Source: Tepidamorphaceae bacterium
GTDB taxonomy: Bacteria > Pseudomonadota > Alphaproteobacteria > Rhizobiales > JAKSCL01
DNA: 64,000 nucleotides
Assembly (NCBI GenBank): GCA_028289445.1
Contig: JANQPO010000024.1
Location: 21,035-85,034, forward strand
Direction of reading: 5' to 3'
Under the pieces are notes generated by a model, which was given only the letters and a program-made list of their open reading frames with translations, was not told the origin of the DNA and ran no database searches. Position numbers and translations under genes: made by a program. Shown one piece after another: positions 12,859 through 21,220 of this stretch. Within the stretch, counting starts at the first letter, position 1, and each line of letters starts with the position of its first letter.

Positions 12859-12933
12859 TGCTGCTGCGCTGATCCGGGATCGTTCGATGTTTGGCGCCTG
12901 CGTCGTTGACAATGCGATCCCGGTTCTGCGTTG
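12859..12933. repeat. Intergenic hairpin-forming palindromic element
   Basis: Imperfect inverted repeat: arm ~12859-12881 (contains gatccgggatcg) pairs with arm ~12914-12933 (contains cgatcccgg). It resembles the CCGGGAT-type extragenic palindromes common in alphaproteobacterial genomes and overlaps the beginning of repeat copy B. Confidence 0.5.
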
Positions 12934-13006
12934 CATCACCAAGGTGCTGCACCGCGCCCGGGATGATCAAAACGGAGATGCTTAAACTTGAACCCATTCC
13001 ATTCTA
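12915..13006. repeat. Intergenic repeat, copy B
   Basis: A ~92-bp relative of copy A (7344-7436) in the same orientation. It likewise ends precisely with the stop codon of the neighbouring minus-strand gene, here the aldehyde dehydrogenase. The pair brackets the four-gene dehalogenase operon. Confidence 0.6.
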
Positions 13007-14458
13007 GTTCGTTCGGATCGCCACGTTCTTGGTCTGCACGTAGTTCAACAAGGCCTCGCGGCCCTTTTCGCGGCCATAGCCTGATTTCCCGTAGCCGCCG
13101 AAGGGCGTCTCGACGCCGCCGGCGTACCACTCGTTGACGAACACTTGGCCGGCGCGGAGCCGCTGCGCCGTTGTTGTCGCGCGATCCAGATCACGGGTGA
13201 ACACTCCACCGACCAGGCCGTAGTCCGTGCCATTGGCGACTTGGATCGCCTCCTCGTCGGTATCGAAGGTGAGCACCGAGAGGACCGGCCCGAAGACCTC
13301 CTCGCGGGCAATGGTCATGTCGGGCGCGACGTTGGTGAATACGGTCGGTTCGAGGAAGAAGCCCGGCCGGTTGAGCTTGTGCCCGCCAGTCGCCAGCGTC
13401 GCGCCGTCGCGTTCCGCCTCTTGAACCATGCCGGCTGCACGGTCGCGCTGTTTCTCCGAGATCATCGCGCCCATGGTGGCGCCGAACTCGGGTTGGTCGA
13501 TGCCGGGACCGACGGTGATATCTTTCGCCATCTCGACGATCCCGTCGACGACCTCATCGTGGATCGACCGATGGACAACGACTCGGGACATCGCCGAACA
13601 GACTTGCCCGGCGTTGAAGTAGATGCCCCAGCGCACGTTCTCGATCAGGTTATCGACGTCGCAATCGGGATAGACGACGGCCGCCGACTTGCCGCCGAGT
13701 TCCAGCACGCACGGTACCACATTTTGAGCGGCCGCTGTCGCGATGGAAATGCCGGTCGCGACGGAACCCGTGAAGACCATCTGATCGATATCGGGATGGC
13801 TCGCCAGCGCTGCGCCCGCGTCGGGCCCGAGCCCGCACAGAATATTGGCCGCGCCGGCCGGAAATCCGACGGCCTCGACCGCTTCCGCGATGAAGCCGTT
13901 GGCGAGGGGATCGAGTTCCGGCGTTTTGACGACGCAGCAATTGCCGGTCGCCAGTCCCGCCGAAAGCGAGCGCGCGGTCATCTCAAGCGGATAATTCCAG
14001 GGGATGATCTGCGCCGAGACGCCATAGGGTTCAAGCAGTGTGAAGTCGAGATAGCCGCCCCCTAGTGGGATGGACCGTCCTTCCAGCGTTTCCGCCTGAT
14101 TGCCGTAATACTCGAAGTAGCGCGCGGCCCCTTCGATCTCGATTCTGGATTCCCACAATGGCTTGCCGGACTCCAGGGTATGGATCGGCGCGATGGTGTC
14201 GATCCGGTCTAACAGGTATTGACCGATGGCACGCACCATACGGCCACGCTCCACCGGGCGCATGACGGTGAGCGCGCCGCTCTCGTGGCAACGTTTGGCC
14301 GCCGCGACCGCTCGGTTGACGTCTGCGGCATCGGCGAGCGCCTGTTCGGCCAGCGGCTCGCCGGTCGCTGGATCGTCGACGGTGAGCCGTCCGGCACCGC
14401 CATCGACAAAGGCACCGTCGATATAGTTCTGCCAATACGATTTGACGTCAGGCGCCAT
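13004..14458 (-). CDS. NAD(P)-dependent aldehyde dehydrogenase
   Basis: 484-residue member of the ALDH superfamily. The catalytic Cys is in NAGQVCSAMSR, the general-base Glu in LELGGKS, the cofactor-binding segment includes IIPWNYPLEM and VKTPELDP, and FTGS marks the Rossmann region. It overlaps the Rieske gene by 11 bp and ends the RpiR-Rieske-ALDH transcription unit. Likely substrates by context are semialdehydes from betaine or proline-betaine breakdown, such as betaine aldehyde or 2-oxoglutarate semialdehyde; sequence alone does not decide. Its stop codon is the edge of repeat copy B. Confidence 0.85.
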   Translation of the reverse strand: MAPDVKSYWQNYIDGAFVDGGAGRLTVDDPATGEPLAEQALADAADVNRAVAAAKRCHESGALTVMRPVERGRMVRAIGQYLLDRIDTIAPIHTLESGKPLWESRIEIEGAARYFEYYGNQAETLEGRSIPLGGGYLDFTLLEPYGVSAQIIPWNYPLEMTARSLSAGLATGNCCVVKTPELDPLANGFIAEAVEAVGFPAGAANILCGLGPDAGAALASHPDIDQMVFTGSVATGISIATAAAQNVVPCVLELGGKSAAVVYPDCDVDNLIENVRWGIYFNAGQVCSAMSRVVVHRSIHDEVVDGIVEMAKDITVGPGIDQPEFGATMGAMISEKQRDRAAGMVQEAERDGATLATGGHKLNRPGFFLEPTVFTNVAPDMTIAREEVFGPVLSVLTFDTDEEAIQVANGTDYGLVGGVFTRDLDRATTTAQRLRAGQVFVNEWYAGGVETPFGGYGKSGYGREKGREALLNYVQTKNVAIRTN

Positions 14459-15542
14459 CGATTGCTGCCCGCATCCAGCCGTGTAGGACTTTGATGGAGT
14501 GCTCCGACATCACGCCGCACTTTGGATCGATCACCAGCGGACCGGGTTTGTAGCCGCGGCTTTTTAGGCCACGCTGGACGGATTCGACCAAGTGGATGTC
14601 CTCCTCCACCGTCGTCGCGCGGTCTTGAACAGCAAGCCGTCGTATCACCTCTGAATCGACGCCGTCCACCGTGTACCAGCCGCGCCAGACCGTGACGCGA
14701 TCCACGTCGACCGGGCGCCAGTGATACGTGTTCAGGACGTTGCCGGGGTAGACCTGAAACGAAAACAGCGGCCACAAGAACCAGGACGAGTATTCACCGG
14801 CGTGGGCGTTGGCGGCGAGATCGATCGGATACGTCATCCGGTCGAGGTTTTGGCATTCGGTCGTATGGCGCAGGCAGTAGCCGTCCGGCTGAATATCGTA
14901 GGTTTCCGGCTTCACGACGCCGCTGGCGAAGGTCGGGTGGTTGAGCTGGCAGTGATAGCACTCCGAATAGTTCTCAATCGAGACCTTCCAATTGCAGTGT
15001 TCCGGGATCTCGACCCATTCAAGCGGTCTGAGCCGATCGATATCGGGCACAAAAGCGGCGAGCGCGTCGCGGGCACCCGGGAACCAGTCGTCCATCGGCG
15101 CGGCATCCGGATCGAGATTGACGAAGATGAAGCCGTGAAAGACTTCGACTTGGACCTCGGTCAGGCAGACCGTCGACCGGTCGAAGCCTTCGATCGCCTT
15201 GACGTTGGGACCGGAGCGCAGTTGGCCCGTCAATTCATAGGTCCAGGCGTGATAGGGGCAGACCAGGACCTTGGCATTGCCGGTGCCATCGACCAGTTCA
15301 TGGGCGCGGTGTTGGCAGACATTGTAGAAGGCGCGGATTTCATTGTCTCGGCCCCGAATGCAAAAGAGATTCTGGCCGGCAATCTCGAACGTAAAATAGT
15401 CGCCGGGCTTTTCGACCTCGGCGGCGTGTCCCGCGAACTGCCATGTGCGGGCCAAGAGACCGGCGCACTCCGCGTCGAACACCATCGGGTCCGTGTAGGC
15501 ACGCGCCTCCAGCGCATGGGTGAGTTCGACCGGCGCGCTCAT
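14448..15542 (-). CDS. Rieske non-heme iron oxygenase alpha subunit (quaternary amine demethylase type)
   Basis: 364 residues. An N-terminal Rieske domain has CQHRAHELV...CPYHAWTY, giving the 2Cys/2His 2Fe-2S ligands. The catalytic domain has ENYSECYHCQLNHP, holding the histidines of the mononuclear iron site and the bridging acidic region. The spacing and NYSECYHC are characteristic of the GbcA/Stc2/CntA group, which oxidatively demethylates glycine betaine, stachydrine or carnitine, rather than aromatic dioxygenases. It starts within the rpiR stop (4-bp overlap). These enzymes need a ferredoxin-NAD(P)H reductase partner; none is in this cluster. Substrate unresolved; a quaternary amine is well supported by context. 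Confidence 0.85.
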   Translation of the reverse strand: MSAPVELTHALEARAYTDPMVFDAECAGLLARTWQFAGHAAEVEKPGDYFTFEIAGQNLFCIRGRDNEIRAFYNVCQHRAHELVDGTGNAKVLVCPYHAWTYELTGQLRSGPNVKAIEGFDRSTVCLTEVQVEVFHGFIFVNLDPDAAPMDDWFPGARDALAAFVPDIDRLRPLEWVEIPEHCNWKVSIENYSECYHCQLNHPTFASGVVKPETYDIQPDGYCLRHTTECQNLDRMTYPIDLAANAHAGEYSSWFLWPLFSFQVYPGNVLNTYHWRPVDVDRVTVWRGWYTVDGVDSEVIRRLAVQDRATTVEEDIHLVESVQRGLKSRGYKPGPLVIDPKCGVMSEHSIKVLHGWMRAAIDGA

Positions 15543-16456
15543 GATCTTGCTCTTTGGTCTTCTTGATAAATGCCAAGCGTGTGGCGCCGCTGATGAAAGC
15601 GGTCCACCCGATCGACGATCTCCGGGCTCGCCACCGCGATGACGAAGGACAAAAGCGTTTCCAAGAGCGCGATGGTAGACACGGACGACGGAAAGAATTG
15701 CGGGGTCGTTGCCGAGACGACGAAGCCGTGGCCGGATCCGATGATGACGGGCGAGGCAGGGCTGTCGGAGACGCCGATGATCTGAACGCCTTGCTCGCGG
15801 GCAATCTCCACAGCCTCCACCACCTCGCTGCGATAGGGCTTGCAGGTCACGGCAATCAACACATCGCGTTCGTCGGCCCGCGCTAGATCGTCGACCGCCG
15901 TGGAGCCAGGGCGCGGAATGGCGTGAAACTGCTCCATGCCCGTTTGCGCCAGATAGGTGAAGTTGTGTGCGTTGGCGTTGTTCACCCCGACGCCCAGCAC
16001 AAAGACTTGCCGCGACGCCCAGATCGTTTCCGCGGCGTCCTTCAAGGCATTGGCGTCGGTGCCGGCGAACATCGTTTCGATGTTGCGGATCGCGCTTGCG
16101 GCCATGTCGGCGTAAAGCCCGGAAAGCTTACCGCCCTTGGCAAGCGATTGCAGCCAGCGGGCGCGATCCGGGAAGTTGGCACGGCCGCTGCGGATATCCT
16201 CGCGAAACGGTTCGCGAAACGTCTCGTAGCCGTCGAACCCGATCGAACGGGCCATGCGCACGAACGTATTCGGCTTGACGCCCGCCGCTTCGGCGATTTC
16301 GCGGATCGAGGACACGCCGACATCGTTGGGCCGCTCAAGCACATAGGCCGCCGCCTTGCGCACTTCCGGCGTGAGTTCGTCCAACTCATCCGCCAGCGCT
16401 TGCAGGACATCGTGCGGGGCGGGGGAGCCTGTATCTGGTACAATCATCTCATTCAT
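15539..16456 (-). CDS. MurR/RpiR-family transcriptional regulator
   Basis: 305 residues. N-terminal RpiR helix-turn-helix: ELTPEVRKAAAYVLERPNDVG, then IREIAEAAGVKPNTFVRMARSIGF with the recognition helix. A C-terminal SIS sugar-phosphate-type domain contains GVGVNNANAHN and ISVSDSP-like IGVSDSPASP. The ATG at 16456 (MNEMIVP) is preferred over an in-frame start at 16552, which would lie inside the divergent gene. It is the first gene of the minus arm and 71 bp from the divergent flavoprotein gene. It probably controls both arms of the betaine cluster. Confidence 0.87.
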   Translation of the reverse strand: MNEMIVPDTGSPAPHDVLQALADELDELTPEVRKAAAYVLERPNDVGVSSIREIAEAAGVKPNTFVRMARSIGFDGYETFREPFREDIRSGRANFPDRARWLQSLAKGGKLSGLYADMAASAIRNIETMFAGTDANALKDAAETIWASRQVFVLGVGVNNANAHNFTYLAQTGMEQFHAIPRPGSTAVDDLARADERDVLIAVTCKPYRSEVVEAVEIAREQGVQIIGVSDSPASPVIIGSGHGFVVSATTPQFFPSSVSTIALLETLLSFVIAVASPEIVDRVDRFHQRRHTLGIYQEDQRARS

Positions 16457-16465
16457 GGTTGACGA

Positions 16466-16480
16466 TTGTACAAATGTACG
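16466..16480. promoter_or_regulatory. Candidate RpiR operator in the divergent promoter region
   Basis: The 71-bp gap between rpiR and the flavoprotein gene contains TTGTAC-AAA-TGTACG, read either as an inverted repeat of GTAC with a 4-nt spacer or as a TGTAC direct repeat. It resembles the TGTA...TACA half-sites bound by some RpiR/HexR regulators. Only one copy was seen. Confidence 0.35.
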
Positions 16481-16527
16481 CTTAGCGTGTCTATCGGAAT
16501 TCCACGCAATGCACGTCGAAAAGGATC

Positions 16528-19011
16528 GTGGCCTTGGCGTTGGACCAGACATCCAAACTCCCGTCTTCGGCGCGGGTCGTCATCGTCGGCGGCGGCATCA
16601 TGGGCTGCGGTCTCGCCTATCACTTGGCCCATGAGGGATGGACCGACGTCGTCCTTCTGGAAAAGGCGGAACTGACCTCAGGTTCGACCTGGCATGCCGC
16701 CGGTCAGATCACTCACTCCACATCGTCTTTCGGGCTCGGCAAGTGTGTCGGCTACAACATCGATCTTTACTCCGGTGCGCTTGAGGCTGAGACCGGTCAG
16801 TCCGTCACCTGGCATGGCTGCGGCTCGTTGCGGCTGGCCTATACCGAAGACGAGATGGACTGGCTGCGCCAGACGATCTCCGTCGGCAGTTCGCTGGGCT
16901 TTCCGATGGAGATGGTTGGGCCGGAGCGGATCGCCGAGCTCCATCCCTTCTATAATCTGGACGGTGTTCGCGGCGCGCTCCACACCCCGGACGACGGTCA
17001 TGTCGATCCCTCGGGCGTGACGCAGGCCCTTGCCATTGGCGCGCGGGAACTGGGCGTCACGATCATTCGCCGCTGCCGGGCCACCGACATTAAACAACAA
17101 GACAATGGCGAATGGCGGGTCTCAACGGAGCAGGGCACCATCACCTGCGAACATGTCGTCAATGCCGGGGGCACCTACGCCCGCCAGATGGGCGAGTGGA
17201 GCGGCCTGCAACTGCCGATGACGTCGATGACTCACCACTATTTCGTCACCGATCCGGTTCCGGAGTTCCAGGGCCTCGACACCGAGCTTCCCGTCGTGCG
17301 CGATGACCGGCTCGTCTCCGGCTACATCCGGATGGAGCAAAAGGCCGGCCTTATCGGCATCTACGAAAAGGAAGACCCGAACGCCGTTTGGATCGATCAT
17401 TGTCCCTGGGAGGCCGAGAACGAACTGCTCGACCCGGACTATGACCGCGTGATGCCCTGGCTTGAAAACGCCATGGAACGGATGCCGGTGCTCGCCGAGC
17501 GCGGACTGAAGCGGGCGGTGCACGGCGCCATTTCTCACCCGCCCGACGGCAATCCACTGATCGGTCCGGCACCCGGCGTGCGCAACTATTGGTGCTGTTG
17601 TGGCACGCAGATCGGCATCGGCTGGGGTCCGGGTCTGACGCGTGAACTGGCGCGTTGGATGGTCCATGGCGCCGCCGATATCTCCATGCGCGAGTTCGAC
17701 CCACGCCGGTTCGGTGCATATGCAATAAAGGACTGGCAGGTGGAGAAGGCCAAGGAAGACTATTGCTTGCGTCACGAAATCCCATTCCCACATTTCAACC
17801 GTCTGGCCGGGCGCCCGATCAAGCCGAGCCCGCTGTATGAGCGGGTGACGGATAAGGGCGCTGTCTTTGAGGAAGTCTATGGCCATGAGCGGCCGCGTTG
17901 GTTCGCGGGCGAAGGCGTGACGCAGGAGGATCACTACGGGTTCCGTCGCACCGTCGTTCACGACCGCGTTGCCCTGGAGGTGAAGGCGGTGCGCGAGCGA
18001 GTCGGCGTCATGGACATCTCCGCCTTCACCAAGGTCGAGCTTTCCGGTTCGGACGCGGAAGCCTATCTCGACCGCCTCGTTGCCAATCGCCTGCCGGCAA
18101 AGGTTGGGGGCATCGCGCTGACGCATATGCTCAACCGGCGTGGCCGGATCGAGCTGGAGCTCACCGTCGTTCGGCTTGCGGAGGATCGCTTCTATCTGGT
18201 CTGCGCGGCGTTTTTCGAACAGCGGCTTATCGATCACCTGACGCATCAGCAAAACGGTGAGAACGTTGCGATACGAAATCTCTCGGATGATTGGGCGGCG
18301 ATCGCTTTGCAGGGGCCGCGGGCCCGCGACGTCCTGGCTGCCGCGACTGATGCGCCGCTCGACAACGCCCGGTTCCGCTGGCTGAGCGCGCAAGAGATCG
18401 TGATCGCCGGCCATCGGGTTTGGGCACTGCGGCTTTCCTATGCTGGCGAACTAGGTTGGGAAATCCACGGTCCGCGCGATGCGATCGCGACAATCTACGA
18501 CGCGCTGTGGGGCGCTGGCGAGCGGCACGGCATAGCCGACTACGGCTCTTTTGCGATGAACGCCATGCGCATGGAAAAGGGCTTCCCAGGCGCTGGCGAG
18601 TTGACCAACGAGGTTACCTTGCCGGAAGCCGCCGTGATGCGTTTCGTCAAAGTCGAAAAGGGCGATTTTCTCGGCAAGGTCGCGACGGTCGCGAGCCTTG
18701 AAAAGCCGCTGCCCTGGGTCTGTGTCTATCTCGCAATCGAAGCGGATGGCGACGCGGACGGTCACGGTGGCGAGGCGGTGTTGATGAACGGCGGCGTCGT
18801 CGGAACGACCAGTTCGGTCGCCTATGGCCATACCGTCGGCGACGTTTTGGCGTTCGCATATGTGACTCCAGAGGCCGCCGAGCCGGGGACAGGCTTGGAG
18901 GTTCTCATCCTTGGAGAGCCGCGCAAGGCGCGGGTGCTGAGCGAGGCGGCCTACGATCCGCAAAGCCTGTTGCCGCGCACCGATGTCGCGGCCTCGGAGG
19001 ATGCCGCATGA
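16528..19011 (+). CDS. Dimethylglycine/sarcosine dehydrogenase-like flavoprotein with GcvT domain (copy 1)
   Basis: 827 residues. The N-terminal DAO-type FAD domain has VVIVGGGIMGCGLAYHL; STWHAAGQ carries the His that in mitochondrial DMGDH/SARDH is covalently linked to FAD. The C-terminal half is an aminomethyltransferase (GcvT) fold that passes the methylene group to tetrahydrofolate (YAGELGWEIHGP, MRMEKGF). It oxidatively removes N-methyl groups from a tertiary or secondary amine. The GTG at 16528 has AAAGGA a few bases upstream. It leads the plus arm and overlaps the next gene by 4 bp. N-methylproline or hydroxyproline derivatives are candidate substrates. Confidence 0.87.
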   Translation: MALALDQTSKLPSSARVVIVGGGIMGCGLAYHLAHEGWTDVVLLEKAELTSGSTWHAAGQITHSTSSFGLGKCVGYNIDLYSGALEAETGQSVTWHGCGSLRLAYTEDEMDWLRQTISVGSSLGFPMEMVGPERIAELHPFYNLDGVRGALHTPDDGHVDPSGVTQALAIGARELGVTIIRRCRATDIKQQDNGEWRVSTEQGTITCEHVVNAGGTYARQMGEWSGLQLPMTSMTHHYFVTDPVPEFQGLDTELPVVRDDRLVSGYIRMEQKAGLIGIYEKEDPNAVWIDHCPWEAENELLDPDYDRVMPWLENAMERMPVLAERGLKRAVHGAISHPPDGNPLIGPAPGVRNYWCCCGTQIGIGWGPGLTRELARWMVHGAADISMREFDPRRFGAYAIKDWQVEKAKEDYCLRHEIPFPHFNRLAGRPIKPSPLYERVTDKGAVFEEVYGHERPRWFAGEGVTQEDHYGFRRTVVHDRVALEVKAVRERVGVMDISAFTKVELSGSDAEAYLDRLVANRLPAKVGGIALTHMLNRRGRIELELTVVRLAEDRFYLVCAAFFEQRLIDHLTHQQNGENVAIRNLSDDWAAIALQGPRARDVLAAATDAPLDNARFRWLSAQEIVIAGHRVWALRLSYAGELGWEIHGPRDAIATIYDALWGAGERHGIADYGSFAMNAMRMEKGFPGAGELTNEVTLPEAAVMRFVKVEKGDFLGKVATVASLEKPLPWVCVYLAIEADGDADGHGGEAVLMNGGVVGTTSSVAYGHTVGDVLAFAYVTPEAAEPGTGLEVLILGEPRKARVLSEAAYDPQSLLPRTDVAASEDAA

Positions 19012-20111
19012 CCGCCGCCGATATCCCGTCGACAATGCGCGCGTTTGTCCTGACCGGTCACGGCGACTTCGACAAGCTTGTTCACCGCGAGGACTGGCCG
19101 GTACCGGTTCCGGGCAACGGCGAGGTGCTGATCAAGGTACACGCCTGCGGTCTGAACAACACCGACGTCAACACGCGAACCGGCTGGTATTCAAAGGCCG
19201 TCTCCGAAGCGACGACCGGCGGCGCCTATGAGACGGTGGACGCCGAGGACCCATCCTGGGGCGGTGCACCGATTGTGTTTCCGCGCATTCAAGGCGCCGA
19301 CGTGTGCGGGACCGTCGTCGCGGTCGGCGCCAATGCCGATGCGGCACTGATCGGTCGACGCGTCCTGATCGATGTCTGGCTGCGCGACTGGGACGATCCG
19401 AACGACCGCACCAAGTGTGGCTACTTCGGCTCAGAGCGCGACGGCGGCTTCGCGGAGTACGCCACCGTCGATGTGCGGAACGTCCATCCCATCGACAGCG
19501 ATCTCGATCACGCGGAACTGGCGACCTTCGCCACATCCTACGTGACGGCGGAGAACATGCTGAACCGGGCAGAGGTCGGGCCGGACGACACGGTGTTGAT
19601 CACAGGTGCGTCCGGTGGCGTTGGCTCGGCTTTGATCCAGCTCGCGCAACGGCGTGGCGCCAAAACCTTGGCGATGTGCGGCGCCGACAAGTCCACTGCG
19701 GTCGCCGCGCTCGGCCCCGATGCCGTTCTTCCGCGCGCGCCGGACAGCTTGAAGGCCGAATTGCGCGCGGCGATTGGTTCCGACTCCGTGACGGTGGTCG
19801 CCGATGTCGTTGGCGGGCCGATCTGGCCGCAGTTGATCGATGCGATCGCGCCGGGCGGACGCTACACCGTATCGGGGGCTATCGCCGGGCCGATGGTCGA
19901 ATTGGACCTGCGCACGCTTTACCTGCGCGATTTGACCTTTACCGGTGCAACGGTCGTGCCGCCCGGCGTCTTCGCCGATCTCGTCGGCTATATCGCGCGC
20001 GGCGAGGTGTGCCCGCTGCTGGCGGCGACCTTTCCGCTGAGCGAGTTGCATGACGCGCAACGGGCGTTCATCGCCAAAGAGCACGTCGGCAACATCGTTG
20101 TCGTGCCGTGA
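19008..20111 (+). CDS. Zinc-independent alcohol dehydrogenase/quinone oxidoreductase-like (MDR superfamily)
   Basis: 367-residue medium-chain dehydrogenase/reductase. It has a GroES-like N-terminal half (VPGNGEVLIKVHACGLNNTD, GADVCGTVVAVG) and a Rossmann half with TGASGGVGSALIQLAQRRGAK. The NNTD motif and lack of the usual structural-zinc Cys quartet point to the quinone-oxidoreductase branch. The start overlaps the previous stop (ATGA) and its own stop overlaps the next GTG, so it is fully embedded in the operon. Its substrate in betaine catabolism is unknown; reduction or oxidation of a carbonyl intermediate is a reasonable guess. Confidence 0.8.
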   Translation: MTAADIPSTMRAFVLTGHGDFDKLVHREDWPVPVPGNGEVLIKVHACGLNNTDVNTRTGWYSKAVSEATTGGAYETVDAEDPSWGGAPIVFPRIQGADVCGTVVAVGANADAALIGRRVLIDVWLRDWDDPNDRTKCGYFGSERDGGFAEYATVDVRNVHPIDSDLDHAELATFATSYVTAENMLNRAEVGPDDTVLITGASGGVGSALIQLAQRRGAKTLAMCGADKSTAVAALGPDAVLPRAPDSLKAELRAAIGSDSVTVVADVVGGPIWPQLIDAIAPGGRYTVSGAIAGPMVELDLRTLYLRDLTFTGATVVPPGVFADLVGYIARGEVCPLLAATFPLSELHDAQRAFIAKEHVGNIVVVP

Positions 20112-21220
20112 AGATCACCCGGATCGCGGTCTATAAGACGGCGCTGCCCTATGTCGGCGGGCGCTACGGTTGGGGGCGCGGCAATGGGTTTAAGGTGGCG
20201 ATGGCGTCCGTCGTCGTCATCGATACGGATGCCGGACTGTCCGGCTGCGGCGAGTTCACGCCCTGCGGCGAGAACTACATGGCCGCGCATTCCGAAGGCG
20301 TCGAGGCGGCGGCACGGCTTTTGGCGCCGGTCCTGATTGGCGAAGACCCGCGCCAGGTTGCGCGCATCGAACGGATCATGGACGCGACCATCCAGGGCCA
20401 TGGATACGCTAAGGCACCGTTCGATGCGGCGTGTTGGGACATTCTGGGACAGTCCACTGGATGTCCACTATGGATGCTCCTGGGCGGCAAACTGGTCGAG
20501 GGCGCACCGCTCTATCGTGTCGTCCCACAAAAATCCACCGATGAGGCGGTCGCCGAAATGGCCGGCTATCGGGAGGCGGGTTATCGCCAGTTTCAGATCA
20601 AGGTCGGGAGCGATTGGCAGACGGATATCGAGCGCATTCAACGGTCCGTTTCGCTGCTTGAGCCCGGCGAACTGGCCTTTGCGGACGCCAATCAGGGCTG
20701 GCATGTGGACGAGGCTTTGCGGGTTGCGCGGGCGACGCGTGATCTCGATTACATCTTCGAACAGCCCTGCCAGACCTATGAGGAGTGCCAGCAGGTTCGT
20801 CGCGCCATCGACCTGCCGATGAAGCTCGACGAGTGCATCACCGATCACCATACGCTGCATCGCGTGGTCGCGGATCGCGGCGCCGCGATGATCTGTCTGA
20901 AAGTCTCCAAACAGGGCGGTTTGTCAAAGGCGCGGCGGATGCGCGACACGCTCATCGATCACCGGATTCCGGTCGTCATTGAGGATAGCTGGGGCGGTGA
21001 AATCGCCACCGCGACGCTGGCGCATCTGGCGGTTTCGACGCCGGAGGAGTTTCTCGTCAACACCACGGATCTTTGTAACTACAACACCCGCTCGACCGGC
21101 CAGCCTTCACCGGTAACAGCGGATGGCAAGCTCTTCGCAGCCGACACCCCCGGCCTCGGGGTGACGCCGGATTTCGACAGTCTCGGCGCGCCGGTTGCGG
21201 CCTATGGTGATGCGGGATGA
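20108..21220 (+). CDS. Enolase-superfamily racemase/dehydratase, mandelate racemase subgroup (paralog 1)
   Basis: 370 residues, capping domain plus (beta/alpha)8 barrel. Predicted metal ligands are Asp194 (FADAN), Glu219 (FEQP) and Asp241/Glu242 (KLDE). Predicted acid-base lysines on opposite faces are Lys165 (QIKVG) and Lys265 (CLKVSKQGG). A Lys/Lys pair is the arrangement in proline-betaine/hydroxyproline-betaine epimerases and cis-3-hydroxyproline dehydratases. The GTG start overlaps the previous stop. It is the first of three tandem relatives; it shares a 23-nt identical stretch with paralog 2. The exact reaction cannot be assigned from sequence. Confidence 0.83.
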   Translation: MKITRIAVYKTALPYVGGRYGWGRGNGFKVAMASVVVIDTDAGLSGCGEFTPCGENYMAAHSEGVEAAARLLAPVLIGEDPRQVARIERIMDATIQGHGYAKAPFDAACWDILGQSTGCPLWMLLGGKLVEGAPLYRVVPQKSTDEAVAEMAGYREAGYRQFQIKVGSDWQTDIERIQRSVSLLEPGELAFADANQGWHVDEALRVARATRDLDYIFEQPCQTYEECQQVRRAIDLPMKLDECITDHHTLHRVVADRGAAMICLKVSKQGGLSKARRMRDTLIDHRIPVVIEDSWGGEIATATLAHLAVSTPEEFLVNTTDLCNYNTRSTGQPSPVTADGKLFAADTPGLGVTPDFDSLGAPVAAYGDAG

